From Vibrio renipiscarius (lineage in GTDB: Bacteria; Pseudomonadota; Gammaproteobacteria; Enterobacterales; Vibrionaceae): 64,000 nt of DNA. Below the pieces are notes generated by a model. It saw nothing but the letters and a program-made list of their open reading frames with translations. It did no database searches and was not told where the DNA came from. Position numbers and translations under genes: made by a program. The stretch's first letter is position 1, and the number at the start of each line of letters is the position of its first letter. Location: NCBI RefSeq assembly GCF_000827885.1, contig NZ_JTKH01000006.1, forward strand, positions 310,001 to 374,000. Direction: 5' to 3'. This document shows positions 41,633-50,984 of this stretch, piece by piece.

Positions 41633-43798
41633 ATGATAAAGCAAACTCAACTTGCGCTCTTCATTGGCGCAGTTCTTTCTGCCCCTGCTTTGGCAGAAGA
41701 CGTCTACTCATTCGATGAAGTGGTCGTTTCGGCAACCCGTACGGAACAAAATAAAGAAGATGTTGCTTCTTCTATTGAAACGGTCAGTCGCTCGGAACTT
41801 GATAACACCATGACCAACAATCTCAAAGATACGCTGAAATTCACACCAGGTGTGGAAGTGGAAGGCAGCGGTCGCTTTGGGGTGTCGGGCTTTAATATTC
41901 GTGGTGTCGATGATAGCCGCGTTAAAGTGATGGTGGATGGCATACAGCAACCAGTGCCGTATGACCCGGGGGCCAGTCAACAGCGTAAATACCCGAACAC
42001 CATCGAGACTGATATGCTAGCGGGCATTGAAGTGAACAAGGGGCCGTCATCAAGTCTTTATGGCTCAGATGCGCTCGGTGGCGTGGTTTTATTTCGTACC
42101 AAAAATCCTGATGATGTGCTCGTAACAGACGGTGATGAACATCGTTTTGGTATTAAAAGCGGCTACGCGTCAGTGAATGAAGAATTCAAAAACACCCTGA
42201 CTTGGGCGATGCGCAGCGGTGACTGGGAAACCATCACGATGCTGACTTATGCTGACGGTAAAGAGTATCAGACCCATGGCGATGGTGCTGATGTCTTAGG
42301 GAAAGATCGTGGCGCGGCCGATCCTGCTGATTCCAAACTTTATAATGGCTTAGCGAAAATATTCTATCAAGCAAATGACGCCCATCGCCTTGGTTTGACG
42401 TTTGAATACTACAACTATCAATACGATTCGTTCTTAGCCTCGGAAGAGGGCTATGAAATCATGCCAGACTTCGTCTATACCGACTCGAAAGTGGCCGATG
42501 ATAACACGCGAGTTCGTGTGGGTTTTGAGCATGATTGGACCATGAACACGACGGTCGCCGATGAGCTATTGTGGAAACTGGCCTACCAGACTACCGAAAG
42601 CCAATCGGATAACTACGACACCACCAATTTCCCGGGCAGTGGTTTTATGCCAGGTTATGATGACCGCAAGCGTAACCGCCAACGTATCGCTCAAGACGAT
42701 TCGCTGCAGTTCGATGCCCAATTTAACAAGTTGCTCAGTTACAGCACGCATTACCACGAGATTACTTACGGTGCGAGTTACTTGAAAAACGAGTTCTCGT
42801 TAGAAAATACCGATTATTTCATTCAAAGTGGCCAAGCTGGCGTGCCGGATGGAACCTCGAAGCCAGGTAGCACGGGCTTGCCGAATGCCAAAGTGACCCA
42901 GTGGGGCATGTATGTACAAGACCAGGCATTCTTAATGGATGAGCGTTTGGTACTGTCTGCTGGCCTACGTTACGACTCATTTAAAACGGCGCCAGAAACG
43001 TCAGACGGATATGACGTTGAACATGTTGATAATGACAACGATGCGTTGACTGGGCGAATTGGTGCGGTTTACCACGTATCCGACATGTTTAGCCCTTATG
43101 CGCAAATTAGCCAAGGCTTTAAAGCGCCAACGGTGTATGACTTGTACTACGTCTATGACCAAGGGGCGATTTTTGAAGGCAATCCCGACCTGAAAGCCGA
43201 AACCAGCCTTTCTTACGAGCTTGGTTTCCGTGGTAAAAATGAGGTTGTGCAGTACGAGTTGAGTGCGTTCTATAACGACTACGATAACTTCATTGCTGAG
43301 CAAAAAATCGGTGAGCAAGGTGGCAAAGACGTCATTACTATGCAAAACATCGATAAAGCTCGAATCTACGGTGCTGAATTTGCCACTACCGTGCTGGGGC
43401 CTAAAGGTCTTTATAGCCGTTTAAGCGTGGCATACGCCAATGGTGAAGACAGAAAAACGGGTAAAGAACTTGATTCTGTCGCGCCTCTGACCGGTATTAT
43501 TGGGCTCGGTTACAATGACGCGAATCAAACTTACGGCGCGCTATTAAACTATAAAGTTGTCGCGAAGAAAGACGACTGGCAAGCGGACGATAACGTGACA
43601 GCGCCATCGTACAATATTGTCGATTTGACGGCGTATTATCGCCCAATAAAAGACATGACGTTACGCGCAGGTCTGTTCAATGCGCTCGATGAAAAATACT
43701 GGGCATACACCGATCTACAAGGTGAAAATGACGGCCTGAAAGACTTTGATACGCAAGCTGGCCGTAACTGGGGTATCAGCATGGAATACTACTATTAA
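41633..43798 (+). CDS. hutA: HutA-type TonB-dependent haem receptor
   Basis: A 721-residue outer-membrane receptor. A signal peptide ('LALFIGAVLSAPALA') is followed at once by the TonB box region 'FDEVVVSATRTEQ'. The plug domain includes 'GVDDSRVKVMVDGIQQPVPY' and 'EVNKGPSSSLYGSDALGGVV', and the C-terminal barrel ends 'WGISMEYYY' with an aromatic last residue. The FRAP/NPNL-type haem motif region appears as 'GNPDLKAETSLSYELG'. I start at 41633, which has GGATA upstream; an earlier ATG at 41621 does not. Its position after hutZ puts uptake and use in one block. Confidence 0.88.
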   Translation: MIKQTQLALFIGAVLSAPALAEDVYSFDEVVVSATRTEQNKEDVASSIETVSRSELDNTMTNNLKDTLKFTPGVEVEGSGRFGVSGFNIRGVDDSRVKVMVDGIQQPVPYDPGASQQRKYPNTIETDMLAGIEVNKGPSSSLYGSDALGGVVLFRTKNPDDVLVTDGDEHRFGIKSGYASVNEEFKNTLTWAMRSGDWETITMLTYADGKEYQTHGDGADVLGKDRGAADPADSKLYNGLAKIFYQANDAHRLGLTFEYYNYQYDSFLASEEGYEIMPDFVYTDSKVADDNTRVRVGFEHDWTMNTTVADELLWKLAYQTTESQSDNYDTTNFPGSGFMPGYDDRKRNRQRIAQDDSLQFDAQFNKLLSYSTHYHEITYGASYLKNEFSLENTDYFIQSGQAGVPDGTSKPGSTGLPNAKVTQWGMYVQDQAFLMDERLVLSAGLRYDSFKTAPETSDGYDVEHVDNDNDALTGRIGAVYHVSDMFSPYAQISQGFKAPTVYDLYYVYDQGAIFEGNPDLKAETSLSYELGFRGKNEVVQYELSAFYNDYDNFIAEQKIGEQGGKDVITMQNIDKARIYGAEFATTVLGPKGLYSRLSVAYANGEDRKTGKELDSVAPLTGIIGLGYNDANQTYGALLNYKVVAKKDDWQADDNVTAPSYNIVDLTAYYRPIKDMTLRAGLFNALDEKYWAYTDLQGENDGLKDFDTQAGRNWGISMEYYY

Positions 43799-43840
43799 TG
43801 CGGCTTGTTAGATCGTCAATGACGTTCTGATCTCTACCGT

Positions 43841-43877
43841 TAAGGGCATGTCGGATTTTTCTGCATGCCCTTATTTT
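43841..43877 (+). terminator. Terminator of hutA
   Basis: TAAGGGCATG and CATGCCCTTA flank a 13-base loop and are followed by T residues. Confidence 0.85.
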
Positions 43878-44441
43878 TCGGAGTGAACGATGGGTGAATT
43901 TATGGTGATTAGGCTCGTTTTTGCGGTGTTTTGGGTTTTCTTCTTGCGAGTGATTTTGTTATCAAGGTGTTGTGTTAAGTTGCCAAATAGGTAGATAAAA
44001 CCTGACTTAGATCTCCTTTTATTACACCAATGAAAAAAAACGCTAGTTTCTCTTGAAAAACACATTAATGTCCCCATTTCTGTCACAGTTGACTGCTTTA
44101 TCGTTCGTTTTTGGAGCAGTTAAATGAGAATTTAGGATATTCCCTGTATGTTGCATGGGATCGGCTCGACAGCTATGACCTAGGTCGTTAGAATGCTGCG
44201 TCTAAATTTATGTCCTGAGGCTAATCGGAGATACCTTTTGTGGTCGCTGAAGCGTTTTACGCACAGGCTGGGCGCAAAAAGATATCGCTAATTAGTTCGA
44301 TAACACGAACGTTGTTTGGTGCTATCGATTCTCGAATCTAAATAGGTGCTCTTAGAGTACAAACAAGGATGCAGTTACCGAGCCTCGCTCTGGTAGCTCA
44401 TACGCTCGGTTTAACCGAGCCAGTATTGAGGTTAATTTATA
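43878..44441 (+). other. Leader and promoter region of tig
   Basis: 564 bases without a convincing gene. A minus-strand frame (43871-44086) overlaps the hutA terminator and is Lys-rich by chance. Near the right end, GCTCGGTT and AACCGAGC (44404-44420) form a hairpin 20 bases before the tig start codon, within the probable leader. Confidence 0.4.
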
Positions 44442-45743
44442 ATGCAAGTTACTGTTGAAACGCTAGAAGGCCTAGAGCGCCGTCTAAACATTACTGTTCC
44501 AGCTGCAAACATCGAAGACGCTGTTACTGCTGAACTACGTAACATCGCTAAAAACCGTCGTTTTGATGGCTTCCGTAAAGGCAAAGTGCCAATGAAGATG
44601 GTTGCTCAGATGTACGGTCAAGCTGTACGTCAAGACATGATGGGTGAAGTAATGCACCGTCATTTCATCGAAGCGATCGTTAAAGAAAAGATCAACCCAG
44701 CTGGTGCTCCAACTTTTGCTCCTGTAGAGACAAAAGAAGGCGCTGATCTAGTATTCAACGCAACTTTCGAAGTGTACCCAGAGATCGCTCTTAAAGGTCT
44801 TGAAAACATCGCTGTAGAAAAACCACAAGCAGATGTACAAGATTCTGACGTTGAAGAGATGATCGACACTCTACGTAAGCAACAAGCGACATGGAAAGAA
44901 GTTGAAGAAGCGGCTGAAGCTGGCAAACGTGCATCAATCGACTTCGTTGGTTCTATCGACGGTGAAGTGTTTGAAGGCGGCAAAGCTGAAAACTTCCCTC
45001 TAGAAATGGGCGCTGGTCGCATGATCCCTGGTTTTGAAGACGGTATCACAGGTAAAACTGCTGGTATGGAATTCGAAATCGACGTGACTTTCCCAGAAGA
45101 TTACCACGCTGAAGCTCTTAAGGGTAAAGCGGCTAAGTTTGCAATCAAAGTAAACAAAGTAGAAGCTCGTGAACTTCCAGAAGTAAACGACGAGTTCGTT
45201 GCTAAATTCGGCGTAGTTGAAGGCGGCATTGACGCACTTAAAGCTGAAGTTCGTAAGAACATGGAACGTGAGCTTAAGCAAGCGGTTAAAAACCGTATCA
45301 AAGAGCAAGCAATCGACGGTCTAGTTAAAGAAAACGACATCGACGTACCAGCTGCACTAATTGACCAAGAGATCGCTGCTCTTCGTCAACAAGCGGCTCA
45401 ACGCTTCGGTGGTAACCCAGAAGCTGCAGCTCAACTGCCACGTGAATTGTTCGAAGAGCAAGCTAAACGTCGCGTAGTTGTTGGTCTTCTTCTAGGTGAA
45501 GTTATTCAATCTGAAGAGCTAAAAGCGGATGACGCTAAAGTGAAATCTCTAATCGAAGAGATGGCGACTGCTTACGAAGATCCAACTGAAGTTGTTGCTT
45601 ACTACGAGCAAAACGAGCAAATGATGAACAACATGCGCAATATCGCTCTAGAAGAGCAAGCTATTGATGCAATCATCGCTAAAGCTCAAGTAACAGAAAA
45701 AGCGGTTGGCTTTAACGAGCTTATGAACCAACAACCTGCTTAA
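44442..45743 (+). CDS. tig: Trigger factor
   Basis: A 433-residue ribosome-bound chaperone and prolyl isomerase. The N-terminal ribosome-binding signature '[19 protein letters not shown]' lies near residue 43. The FKBP-type domain is at about 150-240 ('[20 protein letters not shown]'), and the C-terminal arms are Lys/Glu/Gln-rich. Codon use is strongly biased toward abundant tRNAs, as expected for a high-expression gene. It heads the tig-clpP-clpX-lon chaperone and protease block. Confidence 0.97.
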   Translation: MQVTVETLEGLERRLNITVPAANIEDAVTAELRNIAKNRRFDGFRKGKVPMKMVAQMYGQAVRQDMMGEVMHRHFIEAIVKEKINPAGAPTFAPVETKEGADLVFNATFEVYPEIALKGLENIAVEKPQADVQDSDVEEMIDTLRKQQATWKEVEEAAEAGKRASIDFVGSIDGEVFEGGKAENFPLEMGAGRMIPGFEDGITGKTAGMEFEIDVTFPEDYHAEALKGKAAKFAIKVNKVEARELPEVNDEFVAKFGVVEGGIDALKAEVRKNMERELKQAVKNRIKEQAIDGLVKENDIDVPAALIDQEIAALRQQAAQRFGGNPEAAAQLPRELFEEQAKRRVVVGLLLGEVIQSEELKADDAKVKSLIEEMATAYEDPTEVVAYYEQNEQMMNNMRNIALEEQAIDAIIAKAQVTEKAVGFNELMNQQPA

Positions 45744-45795
45744 GAAGCAATATCTTGCGTAGAAAAGTTGACTAAGCATTAACTATTCTGCTAAC

Positions 45796-45833
45796 AATGG
45801 TCCGTGTGATAATCATCATCCGGGCCATTTATT
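45796..45833 (+). terminator. Terminator between tig and clpP
   Basis: AATGGTCCG and CGGGCCATT pair (one G-U) around 16 bases, followed by TTATTTTA. Confidence 0.65.
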
Positions 45834-45849
45834 TTAGGGACATCAGAAT

Positions 45850-46464
45850 ATGAGCTACCAAGAACAAAATACTATCATGAACGCACTTGTGCCGATGGTG
45901 GTTGAACAAACTTCCCGTGGTGAACGTTCTTACGATATTTATTCTCGCTTGCTAAAAGAACGCATCATCTTCTTAACAGGTCAAGTTGAAGACAACATGG
46001 CAAACCTTGTGGTTGCCCAGTTGCTTTTCCTTGAATCAGAAAATCCAGATAAAGATATTTTCCTTTACATCAACTCTCCAGGCGGCAGCGTTACTGCAGG
46101 TATGGCTATTTACGATACCATGCAGTTCATCAAGCCAAACGTGAGCACGTTGTGTACGGGTCAAGCTTGCTCTATGGGTGCATTCCTCCTTGCTGGTGGC
46201 GCAAAAGGTAAGCGTTTCGCTTTGCCTAACTCACGCGTTATGATCCACCAACCACTAGGCGGATTCCAAGGCCAAGCGTCAGATATCCAAATTCATGCTC
46301 AAGAAATTCTATCCATCAAAAACAAGTTGAACGATTTGCTCGCTGAGCACACGGGTCAACCGATGGACGTGATTGAGCGTGATACTGATCGTGATAACTT
46401 CATGTCAGCGGCACAAGCTGCGGAATACGGTATTATCGATCAAGTGTTAACCCACCGCGGTTAA
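45850..46464 (+). CDS. clpP: ClpP protease subunit
   Basis: A 204-residue serine protease, forming the 14-subunit barrel used by ClpX. The catalytic triad is visible as Ser in '[14 protein letters not shown]', His in '[14 protein letters not shown]' and Asp in '[10 protein letters not shown]'. The N-terminal propeptide region '[20 protein letters not shown]' matches the family. A TTAGGGA precedes the ATG. clpX follows 123 bases later. Confidence 0.97.
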   Translation: MSYQEQNTIMNALVPMVVEQTSRGERSYDIYSRLLKERIIFLTGQVEDNMANLVVAQLLFLESENPDKDIFLYINSPGGSVTAGMAIYDTMQFIKPNVSTLCTGQACSMGAFLLAGGAKGKRFALPNSRVMIHQPLGGFQGQASDIQIHAQEILSIKNKLNDLLAEHTGQPMDVIERDTDRDNFMSAAQAAEYGIIDQVLTHRG

Positions 46465-46587
46465 TGAAACTTGCTTTGAGTCCAGTTTAGCGGAGTTGAG
46501 CGGAGGTTCTGCTCAATTCCGAGGGGAAAGTTGCCCCAAACTGTTATACACTCAAAGCGTATAGAGTTAAGGCTAAGAGGTTAGCGA

Positions 46588-47868
46588 ATGACAGATAAAA
46601 GCAAAGAGAGCGGCAGTAAGCTGCTGTACTGCTCTTTCTGCGGCAAAAGCCAGCACGAAGTTCGCAAGTTAATCGCCGGTCCGTCAGTCTACGTTTGCGA
46701 CGAATGTGTTGATCTATGTAACGACATTATCCGCGAAGAAGTCAAAGATGTGCTTCCTAAGAAACAATCTGAAGCGTTGCCTAAGCCACGCGAGATTCGT
46801 GAGCACCTCGATGATTATGTGATTGGCCAAGATTACGCTAAAAAAGTGCTAGCGGTAGCCGTTTACAACCACTACAAGCGTTTACGTAATGGTGATACAA
46901 CGAGCGAAGGTGTTGAGCTTGGTAAGAGTAACATTCTGCTTATCGGTCCAACCGGTAGTGGTAAAACACTGCTTGCAGAAACGTTAGCTCGCTTCCTAGA
47001 TGTACCGTTTACTATGGCGGATGCTACGACCCTGACAGAAGCAGGTTACGTAGGTGAAGACGTAGAAAACATCATCCAGAAGTTACTTCAGAAATGTGAT
47101 TACGACGTGGCGAAAGCGGAACGTGGTATTGTATACATTGATGAAATCGATAAGATCTCTCGTAAAGCTGAAAACCCATCAATCACGCGTGACGTGTCTG
47201 GTGAAGGTGTTCAACAAGCGTTACTAAAACTTATCGAAGGCACGGTTGCTTCTGTTCCACCACAAGGTGGTCGTAAGCATCCTCAACAAGAGTTCCTTCA
47301 AGTTGATACATCAAAGATCCTCTTCATCTGTGGTGGCGCATTTGCGGGCCTAGATAAAGTGATTGATCAGCGTGTAGCAACCGGTGCTGGTATCGGCTTT
47401 GGCGCAGAAGTGCGTTCAAAAGACGAGAGCAAAACCATTGGCGAACTGTTCAAGCAAGTTGAGCCAGAAGATTTGGTTAAATACGGTCTTATTCCTGAAT
47501 TCATCGGTCGTCTACCAGTTACAACGACACTGACAGAATTAGATGAAGAAGCACTGATCCAAATTCTTTGTGAGCCAAAGAATGCACTGACGAAACAGTA
47601 CGCAGCACTATTCGAGCTAGAAGATTCTGAACTGGAATTCCGTGAAGACGCACTACGTGCTATCGCTAAGAAAGCGATGGATCGTAAAACAGGCGCTCGT
47701 GGTCTACGTTCAATTCTTGAAGCGGTACTGCTTGAAACCATGTATGAACTGCCATCAATGGACAACGTAAGCAAAGTTGTTATCGATGAATCAGTCATTA
47801 ATGGGGAGTCTGAACCACTGCTGATTTTCAGCAATGCAGACAATCAAGCTGCTGGCGCGGAATCGTAA
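46588..47868 (+). CDS. clpX: ClpX ATPase
   Basis: A 426-residue AAA+ unfoldase that feeds ClpP. The N-terminal zinc finger '[13 protein letters not shown]' and 'CDECVDLC' lies at residues 13-46. Walker A is '[18 protein letters not shown]', Walker B is '[10 protein letters not shown]', and the ClpP-contact IGF-type loop is 'GIGFGAEV'. It recognises ssrA-tagged and other substrates. A strong terminator separates it from lon. Confidence 0.97.
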   Translation: MTDKSKESGSKLLYCSFCGKSQHEVRKLIAGPSVYVCDECVDLCNDIIREEVKDVLPKKQSEALPKPREIREHLDDYVIGQDYAKKVLAVAVYNHYKRLRNGDTTSEGVELGKSNILLIGPTGSGKTLLAETLARFLDVPFTMADATTLTEAGYVGEDVENIIQKLLQKCDYDVAKAERGIVYIDEIDKISRKAENPSITRDVSGEGVQQALLKLIEGTVASVPPQGGRKHPQQEFLQVDTSKILFICGGAFAGLDKVIDQRVATGAGIGFGAEVRSKDESKTIGELFKQVEPEDLVKYGLIPEFIGRLPVTTTLTELDEEALIQILCEPKNALTKQYAALFELEDSELEFREDALRAIAKKAMDRKTGARGLRSILEAVLLETMYELPSMDNVSKVVIDESVINGESEPLLIFSNADNQAAGAES

Positions 47869-47891
47869 TTTCGAGACTTGTGACAGTAAAC

Positions 47892-47924
47892 AAAAAAGGA
47901 GGATATGAAATCCTCCTTTTTTTT
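47892..47924 (+). terminator. Terminator of clpX
   Basis: AAAAAAGGAGGAT and ATCCTCCTTTTTTTT pair with a 5-base loop. It can act in both directions. Confidence 0.9.
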
Positions 47925-47933
47925 ATTCCTCTA

Positions 47934-47961
47934 TTGAATCCAATCAATTAACCCCCATATA
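47934..47961 (+). promoter_or_regulatory. Heat-shock (sigma-32) promoter of lon
   Basis: TTGAAT at 47934 and CCCCATATA at 47953 are separated by 13 bases, matching the sigma-32 pattern TTGAAA/CCCCAT. lon is a classic heat-shock gene and its start is 34 bases downstream of the -10 element. Confidence 0.65.
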
Positions 47962-47994
47962 TTGCTCATAAGACTAAGCGGAAGAGAGAATAAT

Positions 47995-50347
47995 ATGAAC
48001 TTGGAACGTTCCGAACGTATCGAGATCCCCGTACTACCTCTACGAGACGTAGTAGTTTACCCGCACATGGTAATCCCTTTGTTTGTTGGCCGAGAGAAGT
48101 CGATTGCTTGCTTAGAAGCTGCGATGGAAGTGAACAAGCAAGTGATGTTGGTTGCGCAAAAAGAAGCCGATACTGATGAGCCGACGAAAGACGATCTGTT
48201 TTCTGTTGGAACCGTGGCGACAATCCTACAACTGCTTAAGCTACCTGACGGCACCGTTAAAGTGTTGGTTGAAGGTCAGCAGCGCGCTAAAATTCATCAG
48301 TTTATTGAAAGCGAATACTTCCTTGCCGATGCGGAATATCTTGTCACTAATGACCTAGATGAGCGTGAGCAAGAAGTCATTGTACGCAGCGCAATTAATC
48401 AGTTTGAAGGCTTTATCAAGCTAAATAGCAAAATACCGCCAGAAGTGCTTACTTCGTTAAATGGTATTGATGAAGCTGCACGCCTAGCGGACACAATTGC
48501 TGCGCACATGCCGCTAAAATTAGTCGATAAGCAAAAAGTACTTGAAATTCAAGATGTCACAGAGCGCCTAGAGTTCCTTATGGGCCAAATGGAATCTGAG
48601 ATTGACATTCTTCAAGTCGAAAAGCGCATTCGCACTCGCGTGAAAAAGCAGATGGAAAAATCTCAGCGTGAGTATTATCTGAATGAGCAAATGAAAGCGA
48701 TTCAGAAAGAGTTGGGCGAAGGCGAAGACGGTGTTGATGAATTTGAAGTTCTGAAAAAGAAAATCGAAGAATCAAAAATGCCGCAAGAAGCGCGCGATAA
48801 AACAGAACAAGAACTGCAAAAGCTTAAAATGATGTCGCCAATGTCGGCAGAAGCGACCGTCGTTCGTGGTTACATCGATTGGATGATCGGTGTTCCTTGG
48901 TCTAAGCGTACGAAAGTGAAGAAAAATCTGGCGAAAGCGGAAGAGATCTTAAACGAAGATCACTACGGCTTAGAACGCGTGTAAAGAACGTATTCTTGAG
49001 TACTTAGCAGTCCAAAATCGAATCAACAAGCTGAAAGGCCCAATCTTATGTTTGGTTGGTCCTCCTGGTGTAGGTAAAACCTCTCTAGGTCGTTCAATTG
49101 CATCCGCGACCGGTCGTCAATACGTCCGTATGGCGCTGGGTGGGGTACGTGATGAAGCTGAAATTCGTGGTCACCGTCGTACTTACATTGGTTCAATGCC
49201 GGGTAAATTGATTCAGAAAATGTCGAAAGTTGGTGTGAAAAACCCACTCTTCCTATTGGATGAAATCGATAAAATGTCTTCTGATATGCGTGGTGATCCA
49301 TCATCGGCATTACTGGAAGTACTTGATCCTGAACAAAACAATGCATTCAACGATCACTATCTAGAAGTGGATTACGATTTGTCGGATGTCATGTTTGTTG
49401 CGACATCAAACTCAATGAACATTCCAGGCCCATTGTTGGACCGTATGGAAGTGATTCGTCTATCGGGTTACACCGAAGATGAGAAGCTCAATATTGCGAA
49501 AAGTCACTTGCTTGATAAGCAGGTAAAACGCAATGGATTGAAGCCTCATGAAATCACCATTGAAGACTCTGCAATCATCGGCATTATTCGTTACTACACG
49601 CGTGAAGCGGGTGTGCGTAGCTTAGAGCGTGAAATTTCTAAGATCTGTCGTAAAGCGGTGAAGAATATTCTGCTAAATAGCGAATTGAAGTCTGTCACTG
49701 TGTCGATGGATAACTTGAAAGAATACCTAGGCGTGCAGCGTTTTGACTTTGGTAAAGCAGACGACAGTAACCGAATCGGTCAAGTCACCGGTCTTGCATG
49801 GACAGAAGTGGGTGGCGATCTACTCACGATTGAAACTGAGTCAATGCCGGGTAAAGGTAAGTTGACGCAGACGGGTTCATTGGGTGATGTGATGAAAGAA
49901 TCCATCCAAGCGGCAATGACCGTCGTGCGTTCTCGTGCTGAAAAACTGGGTATCAACTCTGACTTCTACGAGAAGCGTGATATTCATGTTCACGTTCCTG
50001 AAGGTGCAACACCAAAAGATGGCCCAAGTGCGGGTATCGGCATGTGTACGGCGCTGGTTTCAAGTTTAACCGGTAACCCAGTGAAAGCCGAAGTGGCGAT
50101 GACGGGTGAAATTACCCTACGCGGTGAAGTTTTACCTATCGGTGGTTTGAAAGAAAAACTACTGGCAGCGCACCGTGGTGGTATCAAAACGGTACTGATT
50201 CCGAAAGACAACGAACGTGATTTGGAAGAGATTCCTGAGAATGTGATCGCAGACTTGAAAGTCATTCCAGTTCAATGGATTGATGAGGTTCTGAGCGTTG
50301 CGCTTGAAAGAGATCCGTCAGGGGTTGAGTTCGCTGTTGAAAAATAG
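47995..50347 (+). pseudogene. lon: lon protease gene broken by a one-base frameshift
   Basis: ATP-dependent Lon protease, 783 residues if one extra base is removed. The first part (codons 1-329, N-domain and linker coiled coil) runs to TAA at 48982-48984. The sequence there reads GAACGCGTGTAAAGAACG, whereas the family expects Glu-Arg-Val-Lys-Glu-Arg; deleting either the G at 48981 or the T at 48982 restores it. The remainder continues in the shifted frame: Walker A '[11 protein letters not shown]' and, in the protease domain, '[12 protein letters not shown]' with the catalytic Ser and '[13 protein letters not shown]' with the catalytic Lys. No good restart codon precedes the ATPase. A truncated, inactive protein is predicted, unless it is a sequencing error. 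The site is not a homopolymer. Confidence 0.88.
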
Positions 50348-50376
50348 TGATGTGCAGCAAAAATAAGTAAAAGATT

Positions 50377-50415
50377 ACGCTGATCAGCTGAAAAATGCTT
50401 GTCAGCGTTTTTTTT
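50377..50415 (+). terminator. Terminator of lon
   Basis: ACGCTGA and TCAGCGT pair around an inner small stem and are followed by eight T residues. Confidence 0.8.
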
Positions 50416-50541
50416 GGACGCTAACTTTAGCCACTGTAGCTTGAACCCTTGCTAGATAAGGGGTAGAGCTGAATTTTGAAATTAAACGGAACGAATAGCC
50501 GTCTTAAAAAATAATAACAGATGGCGCAAAGGGGAAATACC

Positions 50542-50814
50542 GTGAACAAAACTCAATTAGTAGAAAAAATCGCTGAAAACTCAGACCTATCTAAAGCAGC
50601 AGCTGGCCGTGCACTAGACGCATTCATCGAGGCGGTAAGCGGTACTCTACAATCTGGCGACCAAGTAGCTCTAGTCGGCTTTGGTACTTTCAGCGTACGT
50701 ACGCGTGCAGCTCGCACAGGTCGTAACCCTAAAACTGGCGAAGAGATTCAAATTGCTGAAGCGAAAGTACCTGCGTTCAAAGCGGGTAAAGCACTAAAAG
50801 ACTCTTGCAACTAA
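50542..50814 (+). CDS. hupB: HU-beta DNA-binding protein
   Basis: A 90-residue histone-like protein, a dimer that bends DNA without strong sequence preference. '[20 protein letters not shown]' is the arm region. Start choice: the GTG at 50542 gives the standard '[20 protein letters not shown]' and the normal 90-residue length. The ATG at 50521 would add seven residues and would cover the AAGGGGAA ribosome-binding site. It follows lon as in other gammaproteobacteria. Confidence 0.96.
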   Translation: MNKTQLVEKIAENSDLSKAAAGRALDAFIEAVSGTLQSGDQVALVGFGTFSVRTRAARTGRNPKTGEEIQIAEAKVPAFKAGKALKDSCN

Positions 50815-50859
50815 TCAAGCAAGCTAAGCGTCATTAGTTTGTTAAAACCGTTTTAAATT

Positions 50860-50891
50860 ATGCGCATCCTACTGATGCGCATTTCTTTTTC
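50860..50891 (+). terminator. Terminator of hupB
   Basis: ATGCGCATC and GATGCGCAT form a perfect 9-bp stem with a 5-base loop, followed by TTCTTTTTCT. Confidence 0.85.
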
Positions 50892-50984
50892 TGATATCAT
50901 CGCACTAACGAAATTATTTTTAATAGAAGCCGTGTTGTCTCATGCAGAGACGATAACGGATCATACGCGGAGAGTAACAATAGT

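Noticed and set aside
43871..44086. 71-codon minus-strand frame before tig
   Set aside because: It overlaps the hutA terminator and has no start signal.
48982..49052. Programmed frameshift in lon
   Set aside because: The site has no slippery heptamer and Lon is not known to use recoding; mutation or sequencing error is simpler.
49052..50347. Lon C-terminal part as an independent gene
   Set aside because: The apparent start is a TTG inside the Walker A region without a ribosome-binding site.
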